A stretch of DNA of 64,000 bases, taken from positions 1,557,501 through 1,621,500 of the forward strand of contig JAFEUB010001373.1 of the NCBI GenBank assembly GCA_024529925.1. The letters are read 5' to 3'. The position numbers and the translations under genes were made by a program. Shown piece after piece: positions 11,635 through 21,182 of the stretch (position 1 is its first letter; each line of letters starts with the position of its first letter). This stretch comes from Ophthalmolycus amberensis. Lineage: Eukaryota > Chordata > Actinopteri > Perciformes > Zoarcidae. The notes beneath the pieces were generated by a model. That model ran no database searches. It was not told the DNA's origin and saw only the letters and a list, made by a program, of their open reading frames with translations.

Positions 11635-14600
11635 TTGTCTATTGTGTATGGTGCATGCATTCATTGGCCCGTGAGTGGGTGCCATCTGTCCATAATGGTT
11701 CCTTAGTGGCTCAGTTCCACTGTTGCTCTTATCAATTTTCAAGAGAAGGAGAAGGGGAAAGGAAAGGCAAGAAGTGTAAAAGTCTGATTGGAGACAAAGC
11801 CACAGCCAGCAGATTACTTTATGCTGGGCACAGGCCCTCAAAGACCACCATGCACCTTTATCTGGTGATCTGCCTCTCCCCTTTGCTTGTTCATGCCAGC
11901 TCGGCTTTTCTCGTCCCTGTCTACCCCTCTCTTAGCTCTCCATTCTTTCTTTTTCTTACTGCCTCTCTCTAAGTCTCCTTATTTTTTCCCCACTTCTCTC
12001 TGTGTGCGATGTGTGTAGTGGTTCGTGGTCGGCTTCTCCCAATTGTGTCATGTGTGACTCCAACACCAGCCAGCGTTGCAGGCCCCTGGTCCACATCACA
12101 CTTGTAAAAGGTTGCGATTTGGGCCTGTACTATTCCCGGGCTGACTCTCTGTTTAGTAAACCGTATTTCCTGCATCCGGCTTTGTCTCAGGAACAAGTGT
12201 TGGTCAAACAAGCCTTTTGTCTGTGGCCAGTGGCTAAGCACACCACAACGAGTCTGGCCCGGGACAAAGCAGTGAGTGTACGAGCCCCGGTGTGTGTGTT
12301 TGTATGTGTGTGTGGCCAGGGAAACACAGACAAACAGAGAGAGGTAGAGAAGTAAGAAGGAAGGTCAAGGCCAGCCAGCTGCTCTATTAGGTTCAGAGAC
12401 TGATAAAACATCTTCGGGCGATAACATGTATGAGACACCAGTGAATGCAACGAAATAAAGCTGCTCTCACACTCTAAAGCCCCTGACGACGAGTGATTAT
12501 AGTTCAATCCTTCTCCACTCAGACCTTCAAGTCAGGTGAAAGTCATGTACAACAGAGTGGATTAAGAGAATGCAGGACACGACAGAGCAGCTCTAATGTG
12601 CGCCTTCACAAGTTCCCCACCTTCTTCCTCAACCTGTCCTCTGCTGCTTCCCCCTTCACCCCCGTCCAATCCCTGACTGTGAATACCCTAATGACATAAA
12701 CAGTAGTAATCACATTAACGCCAGTTACGGCTGAGGCATTCTTAAGAGGCACTGTATTGACAACCCTCCGTCTTCCCAAGGCACTCACTCCAACACCCAT
12801 AAACACTTATGAATATTGGCAAAGACCCGCTATTAGCATAATCGCTTTTCAGGTGTGTGTGAGTGCTGCAGAGCCCCAGGCGACTGATAGCTTTGGGAGA
12901 TGTCGGTGACATGCTGCGTCCCCCGTGTCTCCCGTGTCTGTGCCTTCCCCTTCCTCTTTCTCCTTTTGGAAGGCCTGCGAGCTAATCCTGTTAGCTTGTT
13001 CCTCCATTAGCTAAATGACCAATATCAGTGAGAGCTGCGTGGTCACACCAGGACGGACTGGGTCCACTATCAGGCTTGGTCGAGGACAAAACTAAATAAA
13101 ATGGAGGTCAAGGAAAAGTCTGCGAGCTTTTTGGATGTATGGCTGGAAAGTTTGAGAGAGTAGGGACAGTCGATGGATGGTGGCTTTGATTGAGAGATGG
13201 AGGGAAGAAGGACAGTGTGTTTTCCTCAACGCATCTTTAACCTGCTAACACTGGGTCAAGCTCATTGTTGTCTTGGCGTCCGTTGTTTTGTTTGTCTGTG
13301 TTTTCGGCTGTGGTTTGGATGTCGGGGATAAAAGGAGAAGGGGGTGATGTGGTTCCTCCGTTTGTGCGCGTGTGTGTGGTGATTGAGAGAGTGCGTGTGA
13401 GGCTGGGTTTTGGGGGTTGGGTAACTGACAATAGAGCACTCTGCATGAGCAAAGTCTAGATGATGCCTCAGCCTCCGAGACTGCTTGCGTGTATTGCTTT
13501 GTCTGGTCAACACTGCTGTCTGGGAAGGCGATGTGAATATGGTGTCAGCAGCGCAGACGCCTCTATCTGCTGTTTAAGGTGCCATCATTTCCCCACTGCC
13601 CTTGTGTCAGTTGTCCTTTTGCTTTTGCACGAGCCCTGGATCATATTCTTTTCCTGATAGCGGTGCACTGTGTCCGTTCGACACTAGCCTCCCCCAGCTT
13701 TGTGTTGCACCGTGTTGAAATGGCTTTGAAGGAGTCGTTAACGCCCCACTATTTTCCTTTGACTGCTCTGCAGCTCTCCTCTGTGCCTCTTTAGTTCTTA
13801 TATTTCTCTTTTCCGTGATTATCGTTCTTTCACTTTTTTCTGCTCCTGATCCTCCTGCCATCTCTCACTTCTCCTATATGCTTTCTGTCTTCTCTCCCCC
13901 AAAGTCCCCTCTTTCAGCCCCCGCCATGAAATAGCAGCTAAGGGGTTGTCAGTGTGGTTTCTCTTCTCTGCTGATCCTATTTCAAAGGGACCTGGAGATC
14001 CAGCATTAGCCCGAGCTCTCCTGCTCTCCACAGACTTAGAGTTAATGGAAAGAGAGAAACAGACGGACAGAGTGAGAGGGAGCTCTCCTTTATTCCATTA
14101 GAGGACAGACTCGTTTATAAGATCGTCCTTTCTCCCTGGCACAGTTCTCTCCTCTTCTTACTTGCAAAAAAAACCCCCAAAACCTTCAATGCCGTCAAAT
14201 GCCTTGTCAGAACGTCTTTTCTCCTTTTGAATAATCGTCCTTCCATGCCTTTGACTACATCTGTCAAGGACAGTTGTGGGGTTATTTAGACATCCTCTCT
14301 GCTATTGTTGTGAATCTGGGCATGCTTCGGTCTGGCTTGTTGATGCCCATCAATGCATCCACTGTCTGAATGGGAATAACAATTATTGTCACTGCTTGTG
14401 GCATGAGCACAGCTTGTCAAATGTCCATAGATGGCCTGTGATTGCATAGCACAAGACATGTTGTTTCTGATACATAAGAAAGTGGATTGACTACCGGCTT
14501 TGTAGTGTTGTGGCCCTGGTGTCCTTCAGAAATGTGGTGGGTTGTCATTAGGAATGTCCCCTTCACGCCACACTTCTCTCCCTACTTCGCTCCCTTCCTT

Positions 14601-15428
14601 TTTCCCTGCCTCCTTCCTTCACTTCCACGATCCCTCAGTGCTTTCTTTCCTCTGACAAACGCGACTATGTCTCGGAGGAGAAGACGACATTCGAGCCAAC
14701 CCCCCAATCTCCCTCTCTCGTCCTTCACAATAACAAGAACATTTCATCTATTTTCCTCCTCATGCATATGCACTCTCTGCTCACACATTAAGACAGCGAT
14801 GAGGAAGTGTGTATGCGCTGCAAATCAAAGCAAAGCGAACGGGAGAGGCCAGGCTATTGCAACCGTTTTACGAGAGATACGGGGCTTTCTATTTAAAGCC
14901 ATAAAAACACACACATAATCATAGGAAACCTACATATAGCCAAAGCCAATGTAATGGGCACATTTTACTTGTGCTTATAAGAGAGGGAGCAAAAACGTGT
15001 ACGGGCAAATGGCTTTTTTATGATGGAAAAATTCCATAGTGGGTCAAAGCCCCTTGCAGGTGGCAGCAATTAACTGTAATTTTTGCAGATTGTAATGATC
15101 CATAATTTACCAGTATAACCCCCTTCCAACTCTTTTCAGTCAAGAGAAAAATGTTTGCGTGGAGGTTTGATTGGGTGCACATTTTATGCCGTGTTCTGGT
15201 CTTTAAGTGAGATTGTTGGGAGGGGGCTGTGGTGGCCGCCAACACACGAGATAGAAAGGAGAACCACAGAACACCAATCTGTTCCGTCTATTGCTCATCC
15301 ACAACATGCCTCTTTTCGCTCAGCAGCCGTCGTCTCTTTCTGCCCCTTCTTCACCCCTTTGTCTTTAAGCAGGCTTAAAACATGCACGACTGTCCATCCA
15401 CCATCTTAGGGATCGTTCATAGTCGCAA

Positions 15429-15429
<1 letters not shown>

Positions 15430-15487
<58 letters not shown>
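15430..15487. repeat. (CA)29 microsatellite
   Basis: Fifty-eight bases of perfect CA repeat, the longest in the upstream intron. Confidence 0.95.
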
Positions 15488-15489
<2 letters not shown>

Positions 15490-15954
15490 GCCTATCTTCG
15501 TCTCCCCTTGTTCTCCCTGTCTGGCACAGTATGGCCATGGTTTTGGGTTCAGCGTCTGCAAATGACTTCAGAAAAATGCCCTCCAGTGAAAAAAGAAAAA
15601 AAGAGAAGAAAGGATAAGAAAGCAAAAAGATGAAAGAGGGAGCACATTTGCAAGTGGCGGATGCTTCTTATTTTGCATATCCCTCACTTCTGCTTTCCCC
15701 TTCTTCTCCTTTTCTATTCACCTGAGAGGATTTAAATGAATCCATAAAGCATGAAATATCAGAAATAGAAAAGTAATGCATGAAATGCATTTTTATAGGA
15801 GCCTCCCCACCCACACACAAACAGTCAAACACAATTTCTCCCTTTGCTTCTTCTCGCTGTGAAGGTGTGTTTTTTTGTGATAAACGCTGGTACAATTTAT
15901 TAACATGTGACCTCTTATTTGTATTCAGCATTAATATGCAGCATCAGATACATG

Positions 15955-16270
15955 TCCCACTCCAGCCTCGCTAATTCTGTAAACATGGCATTGGAGGAGA
16001 GATGAGTGTGTTTAACGAGATTAGGCGTGCGTTGTCGGGCAAATCTCCGGTCAGTGTGCAAGTGCTATTGAAAGTCAATTATTGCTTAAAATATTCCAAT
16101 GCCTTCTCAACTGTGTAAATTGTGTACTCGCTGCCTTAGATATCTCTCATTATTGTTTAATTAATTCTCTTGTTAAGCGTACACCTACTGGAAGTAAATG
16201 CTGGTTTGAAAAAAATGTAAAATACACATTTAATCTATCACCTATATTATAGTTTGTTTGGAATGCATCA
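15955..16270. promoter_or_regulatory. Candidate intronic enhancer-like block before the last exon
   Basis: A unique-looking, microsatellite-free stretch ending about 350 bp before the acceptor. It contains TTTAATTAATT (TAATTAA at 16158-16164), CAATTATTG and other AT-rich homeodomain/SOX-like words. The composition is that of conserved noncoding elements around developmental transcription factor genes. Conservation cannot be seen here, so this is inference from composition and position. Confidence 0.3.
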
Positions 16271-16585
16271 TACAGTGTGTTAGGATTCAGTAATGCTTAA
16301 TGATCTGAACAGTAGGAAGGAAGATTTATTTATCTGTGGCAATACAATTTTTTCTCCACAGTCCAGGAATAATTGGGGGTGTAATGGGGTTTTATTTTGA
16401 AATTGCCAGAGATGAAAAAATAGCTGTGAGTGAACTCAGTCACATTCTCTCAGTTTTTGATGATCATGTTGGACCTTTTGTTACATATTTTTAAAAGCTT
16501 ACTGTCATCACTGCAATGTCATGATTCTACAGTTAGTTGATCGTCAGTAAGTCTGTTTTATCATTTTATCAGGTCAATTTTAAAT

Positions 16586-16616
16586 GTTTCTCTCTCTGTG
16601 TTCCTTTTTTTGTCAG
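16586..16616 (+). other. Splice acceptor of the bcl11a terminal exon
   Basis: A pyrimidine-rich tract (TTTCTCTCTCTG then TTCCTTTTTTT) runs directly into GTCAG at 16616. The exon then continues in the frame that gives DKDEPSSYTC, where family members have KDEPSSYTC. The phase requires one base from the previous exon. A second AG six bases downstream (AAAG, ending at 16622) would keep the frame and drop two residues. The first AG is the better match. Confidence 0.85.
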
Positions 16617-18593
16617 ATAAAGATGAGCCCAGCAGCTACACCTGCACTACCTGTAAGCAACCCTTCACCAGTGCCTGGTTCCTGCTCCAGCATGCCCAGA
16701 ACACCCACGGCTTCCGCATCTATCTGGAGAGCAAACCCGGCAGCCCCCTCACCCCCCACGTGGCTGCAGCTCCTGGGATGGGGGGTGACTGTGCCTCCTC
16801 CCAGCCTCCCCTCCATGCTGTCCACTTGGCTGATGGCAGTCCCTACAGCCTGCTGAGGATGCCGGGCTCTGGATCTGGTCGGGATTCAGCATCCACACCT
16901 CGTGAGGGCCGCTACCCCCGAACCCCACCGCTGTTCAGCCCCCCACCGCGCCACCACCTCAGCCCCGATGATCTGGCCCTGGCAACCCACCATCCCACCG
17001 CCTTTGACAGGGTGATGAGGCTCAACTCAGTACCACTAGAAGCCCCTCCAATGGACTTCTCTAGACGTCTACGTGAGCTGGCTGGGAATGCCACTGGGGC
17101 TTCTCCGCCTCTCTCCCCTAACAGGCCCAGCCCTATGCAACGGCTGCTGCAGCCATTTCAGCCGGGTTCAAAGCCTCCATTTTCAGCTACGCCTCCCCTC
17201 TCCACCTCTCAGTCACCTTCTGGATCACGCTCCACCCCCAATCCCGTGTCCAATGCAACCCAACCAGGCACACCTCTCAAGTCAAAGTCTTGTGAGTTCT
17301 GCGGGAAGACCTTCAAGTTCCAGAGCAACTTAATCGTTCACCGGCGTAGCCACACAGGGGAAAAGCCATTCAAGTGTCACCTGTGTAACCATGCCTGCAC
17401 CCAGGCCAGCAAACTGAAGCGACACATGAAGACGCACTGTCAGAGCAAGTCTTCGGTGCTTAATGCCAAGTCAGATGACGGACTCTCGACTGCAAGCTCC
17501 CCTGAACCTGGCACCAGTGATCTGATGGGCAGTGCCACAGATGCTCTCAAGTCAGTGGTGGCCAAGTTCAAGAGTGAGAACAATGGCCTGATGCCTGAAA
17601 ATGGAGCAGAAGAAGAGGGAGAGGAGGAGGAGGAAGAAGAGGAAGAAGAGGAGGAGGAAGAAGAGGAGGAAGAAGAGGAAGAGGAGGAGGAGGAAATTGA
17701 GACTAAGCCGGGAGTCGAAGAAGAGGAGGAAAGGAATGACTGTCGGTTCAGCCTTCGGCTCGAAGGGGCCCGCCACCATCAAAACAGCGAGGCCCTGCAC
17801 CCGCACCGCAGGAGCTCGTCCCAGCAGCCCGGCGACGAGGACTCGGCCCTGGAGTCAGACCGAGCAGACGATGGGACCACCACTACCATCAATGGCCTGG
17901 GACCTCTACCCACTGACAGCCTGTCCAGGAAGCTGCTGAGGGGACGTGTCAGTCCTGGCTCCCTCAGTCCCCTGTCCAAGCGCATCAAGGTGGAGAAGGA
18001 CCTCGACCCCCACACGCCCACTATCCCCAACACCGAGAACGTCTACTCCCAGTGGCTAGCTGGCTACGCTGCCTCACGACAACTCAAGGACCCCTTCATC
18101 AACTTTACAGGTGGGGACTCCAGACAATCGCCCTTCGCCTCCTCATCTGAGCACTCAGTCAGAAAACGGCAGCTTGCGCTTCTCCACTCCGCCTGGCGAG
18201 CTGGATGGGGAGCGGGCCGCTTCGGGACGCAGCGGCACCGGCAGCGGGGCCAGCACTCCCCACGGCAGTGGAAATGGCAGGCCGAACTCCAAGGACAGCC
18301 GCCGCAGTGATACCTGTGAGTATTGCGGCAAGGTGTTCAAGAACTGCAGCAACTTGACAGTGCACCGACGCAGTCACACTGGAGAGCGGCCCTACAAGTG
18401 TGCCCTGTGTAGCTACGCCTGCGCCCAGAGCTCAAAGCTCACCCGCCACATGAAGACCCACGGACAGATGGGCAAGGACGTGTACAAATGTGAAATCTGC
18501 CACATGCCTTTCAGTGTATACAGCACTCTGGAGAAACACATGAAGAAGTGGCACAGCGACCGCCCTCTGGCTAATGACATTAAGACTGAGTAG
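16617..18593 (+). CDS. BCL11A zinc-finger transcription factor, terminal coding exon, with a frameshift
   Basis: BCL11A is a nuclear C2H2 zinc-finger repressor that recruits chromatin complexes such as NuRD. It is known for neuronal and lymphoid development and for globin silencing in mammals. This exon encodes, in order: finger 1 (CTTC...HAQNTH), a proline/serine-rich region with PPLFSPPPRHHL and MDFSRRLRELAG, fingers 2-3, a 25-residue glutamate run, the SUMO-type motif IKVEK, the conserved ENVYSQWLAGYAASRQLKDPF, and fingers 4-6 ending NDIKTE and a TAG stop at 18591. Frame 2 is read from 16617 to 18157. One extra base at 18158 shifts conserved coding into frame 3. Unshifted translation would instead add about 50 unrelated residues and stop at 18310, losing fingers 4-6. 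The N-terminal exons, including the NuRD-binding start, are outside the window. Paralogue aa or ab is undecided. The family call is very secure. Confidence 0.95.
16643..16708 (+). other. BCL11A zinc finger 1
   Basis: Cysteines of CTTC and histidines of HAQNTH, spaced C-x2-C-x12-H-x4-H. The first cysteine codon is at 16643. This is the isolated finger encoded at the start of the terminal exon in vertebrate BCL11A, and it is nearly unchanged from the mammalian form (QPFTSAWFLLQ between the ligand pairs). Confidence 0.93.
17291..17437 (+). other. BCL11A zinc fingers 2-3
   Basis: Two tandem C2H2 fingers joined by the HTGEKPF linker. The first begins CEFCGKTFKFQSNLIVH and the second CHLCNHACTQASKLKRH. 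All zinc ligands are present. The pair is followed by the KSDDGLSTASSPEPGTSDL segment conserved in the family. Confidence 0.95.
17609..17695 (+). other. Polyglutamate tract in BCL11A
   Basis: Three Glu, one Gly, then 25 uninterrupted Glu codons (GAA/GAG only). A second run of five acidic codons follows near 17720. Mammalian BCL11A has a mixed Glu/Asp acidic run at this position. The purine-only DNA is prone to in-frame length variation and creates accidental lysine/arginine-rich and leucine/phenylalanine-rich open frames on the two strands. Confidence 0.95.
18158..18158 (+). other. Single-base frameshift in the bcl11a coding exon
   Basis: Frame 2 ends its conserved run with SSSEHS (TCA at 18155-18157). 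Conserved coding resumes in frame 3 with SENGSLRFSTPPGEL (TCA at 18159-18161). Skipping the G at 18158 gives EHSSENGS, the sequence known from vertebrate BCL11A. The local sequence TCAGTCAG is a 4-bp tandem duplication, so slippage by four bases is another explanation. Nothing else in either frame is broken. Confidence 0.9.
18315..18554 (+). other. BCL11A zinc fingers 4-6, the DNA-reading module
   Basis: Three fingers: CEYCGKVFKNCSNLTVH, then CALCSYACAQSSKLTRH, then CEICHMPFSVYSTLEKH with a final KKWH. All ligands are intact. In mammals this triplet recognises TGACCA. Only scattered changes separate it from my memory of the human sequence (for example Ala for Glu and Ser for Asn in finger 5, His for Lys in finger 6). 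It lies downstream of the frameshift, so its conservation argues that the frame is used in the living animal. Confidence 0.95.
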
Positions 18594-18811
18594 GCAAAGA
18601 GCAGCATGCTGGCAGCTCTCTCTCTCAGCTCCCCAGGCTAAAAAGCGACCCTGGCTAACTAGCCAATAAGTGAGGGGAAAGGACAACAGGGTTAGAAAGC
18701 AGTCCACGGTACAGCCCTGTTATCACCCCGGACTGGAAAAAGCTGAATGCATGATCCATCATTGGGGCAATACTATTGCATCAAACGCAAAACTTTTTGA
18801 GCCTTTCTATT

Positions 18812-18819
18812 GTGCAATA
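18812..18819 (+). promoter_or_regulatory. miR-25/32/92-family seed match in the 3' UTR
   Basis: GTGCAATA, the 8-mer complement of the shared seed of miR-25, miR-32, miR-92, miR-363 and miR-367, lies 219 bases after the stop in an AT-rich context. This is a single site and chance occurrence is possible. Confidence 0.35.
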
Positions 18820-19831
18820 ATTTACACGTTTTGTATTTTTTGTAACTGGTCAGCATGCTCGGTGTGTTTTGGCTACTTAGAGAGAAAATTGTCCTCGGCT
18901 GATGGGTTTGGTTGTACATGTGTTGCTGTTGATACTTTTGATTTCTTCAACATAAAAAAAAGAGTTAGTCAAGTGAACCCATGCTGCAGACAGTACATAC
19001 TGTTTTACATATCATGTACAGTTTTGTGTTCAAACATAGTGGACAGTGTCATATTATCGAAACATCAAGACAAGCAGGGTCACACTTAAAACTGATCTTT
19101 GTGAAAGATTTTCCATGCAAGATTGAGATAAGATATATATATAAATATATACATTTAGAAATTGGGCTGCCGATGAAATGCTAGGCACTAGCGCCATGAA
19201 ATATTTCTTTGACAAACAGCAATGAAATTAACAATAAGGTGTAAAATGACAACAAAGAGTGCCTTGGATATTTTACCTGCATTAGTTAATCCTCCTTTTT
19301 GCTATAAGCTCGGAGTTTCAGCTAGAGAAGATTACAGGACATTTTTGTGCACATGTGAAATAAGCAGGTCCTTGCATCAAGCACCTGTACAACCCTGTCG
19401 TTGTGTGACTTAGCAGAGCATAAGGAACCAGCTGGAAGAAAAAAGAAAACGGAAAAAAAAGATTATGTGTACCTCTGGTAAATCATTTATCTGCCTGACT
19501 CATGTATATTGTTATTCTCCAGATTATGGTTCTGTTTACTGGCATGTTACATGCTAATAACGAGTACGTGTGTAGAGTTTTGGTTTAGGTGTCTATGTTT
19601 TCCGGTACGCGTGTACCAAACTGAGAGGGTAGTCTGACGAGTTCTTTCAACCAACGTAATGCCCTTAATTTTCCAGAGTGTTTATTTTCTTTGAAAATTA
19701 AGAGTTTGCAGGGGTTTTTTTGTAAGTAGCGCAGAATTATGTTCCTTCGGTGTCAGCCAGGCAGCAGTGTAGCCAGCAGCCACTTGAAGACCACAGAGTG
19801 GGTTTTAGTCATCCTAAGCCAGACAGATTTT

Positions 19832-19893
19832 GGGTGAGGGGGTCGGGGTTTAGGTGGGTGTCGGAGGGTAAGGGTAGAGGGGTGGGGAGTGGG
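19832..19893 (+). other. G-quadruplex-type tract in the 3' UTR
   Basis: Nine runs of three to five G within 62 bases on the sense strand, with spacers mostly seven bases or less (GGGTGAGGGGGTCGGGG at the left end). It stands out in an otherwise AT-rich UTR. In RNA such a tract can fold into stacked quadruplexes. Confidence 0.6.
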
Positions 19894-20450
19894 TTGAACA
19901 GGTGTCTCTACAATTCAAATGTTTATGTCCTTATAGCGCTTATTCTCTTTACCGCATTAGTTCTTAGAAACCCTTAAGTAACCTGAAACACTTTTTATCA
20001 ACTCATTGGAAACGATCTCAAATGGAAGTCGAAATCTAAAGTTGAGAATCAGAATTTAGAAAAACAAATTCAACAAATTGAGTCAAATTTTCATTGTGTT
20101 CATTTCAGTGAATAACATACTCTAGACCTCATCGTGGTAGATGTATTTTTTATTTTTCATTTTTTAAATCTCCATCCCCTCATTGTTGATGATATAGCAC
20201 TTGTCACTCTGCCTTGGATTCTGTATGTGTCTCTCTAATCGGAGGTACAGTCGGTTGAGTATAAAACGAGGACCGGATTCCAGATCTGGGACTACCTACA
20301 TGCACTGTTCAATTTTCCCAGTTTACAGTCGGACGCTCAAGGGAAAACTTGCTCTTACGCTGACAGATTAGTGTGGTGTCATTGCTTTGCATTAAAAAGA
20401 AGAAAAAAAGAAAAGAAAAAAAAGAGTTGAACTAGAAACTGTCGCCAGCC

Positions 20451-20603
20451 ATGTATCCTCCCGAGGAGCCGGACATCAGTTCGGCTCTCGGGGGAATCAA
20501 CGCAGGAACCGCCATAGAAATATCCTGCTTCATACCGACTATAGAAATATACTGCTCAGTACAGAAAGGAAAAAAAGTCTACAAATTTGATTTAACAAGA
20601 TAA
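20451..20603 (+). other. 50-codon small ORF in the 3' UTR
   Basis: ATG at 20451 with G at -3 (GCCAGCCATGT) opens a frame beginning MYPPEEPDISSALGG and ending KFDLTR before TAA at 20601-20603. The first third is unusually GC-rich for this UTR and overlaps a strong hairpin. I do not recognise the peptide. A random frame of this length is quite possible. Confidence 0.2.
20457..20494 (+). other. GC-rich hairpin in the 3' UTR
   Basis: CCCGAGGAGCCG and CGGCTCTCGGGG pair around the ten-base loop GACATCAGTT, with one bulged base. It is the most stable-looking short stem I noticed in the UTR and could be an RNA protein-binding or stability element. Confidence 0.5.
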
Positions 20604-21176
20604 GTAAATTGCTGTTGTTGAGTTTTTAAAGTAACACTTCAATATCTTTAGGGGAGAATCTTATTTAAAAAATAGTTTTCCAGTTTTTTATCGTTTATTG
20701 TCGTTTCTCATTTCTGTCTTGGTGACATCTGGGACTTGATCACTATGTAATGAATTGTAATGAAGGTGTCTCTCATTCTTTTTTTTTTGCCTTTACAATA
20801 CACAAGTCTTCAGGTTGAACAAAAATTTGCATTGGGGAGAGATTTATGATATATGAATATATAGAGAGAACTTAAAACACATAGGAAAATGCACACTCAT
20901 GTAAGTTCCTATGTTCAAAACACATTTATGGTCTACTTTTTTCCTGTATTTAGAATGGTATTTGAAATTAATGTTCACTTAGTGTAGGCACTTATAGTAT
21001 TTATGTTGGAGCCTGTATTTTTAACTGTTTTGCCTGTACTCTTTAAAGGTTTCAATGTACCCTTTTTTCTGTAGTGAAAAAAAATCCCAACAAGCTGCCA
21101 CCGTATATTTTCTTAATTTGGCAGGATAATATAGTGTGAATAATTTGTATGCTTGAAAATAAGTTTGTTTTTGAAA

Positions 21177-21182
21177 AATAAA
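21177..21182 (+). terminator. Poly(A) signal of bcl11a
   Basis: AATAAA preceded by an AT-rich stretch and followed within 10-40 bases by TTGTGGAG and a GT-rich segment. This is the best-placed signal after the stop. Later AATAAA words at 21600-21605 and 22022-22027 could serve longer forms. Confidence 0.6.

Larger units (their letters stand above)
1..16616 (+). other. Upstream intron/flank of bcl11a, no exon recognised
   Basis: This 16.6 kb has no coding region I can support. Open frames here are short and of low complexity, with no recognisable domain. It ends in a clear splice acceptor, so at least its 3' part is the last coding intron of bcl11a on the + strand. In mammals a short exon (about 35 codons, beginning DKLLHW) lies some kilobases upstream of the terminal exon. 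I looked for that peptide and did not find it, so that exon is either beyond the left edge, too diverged for me to see, or absent from this paralogue. The contents are microsatellites, one MITE-like repeat and a candidate regulatory stretch just before the exon, each listed separately. Confidence 0.6.

Noticed and set aside
16598..16616. ATG at 16598 as the start of the bcl11a protein
   Set aside because: It lies inside the pyrimidine-rich acceptor region of the intron. The family's N-terminus is encoded by upstream exons.
17601..17939. Lysine/arginine-rich and leucine/phenylalanine-rich frames opposite or beside the polyglutamate tract
   Set aside because: They are shadow frames of the GAA/GAG run in the real coding exon.
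18111..18162. A 52-base GT...AG intron that would restore the bcl11a frame
   Set aside because: It would remove the conserved GDSRQSPFASSSEHS segment, is shorter than normal vertebrate introns, and lacks a pyrimidine tract. A base error is simpler.
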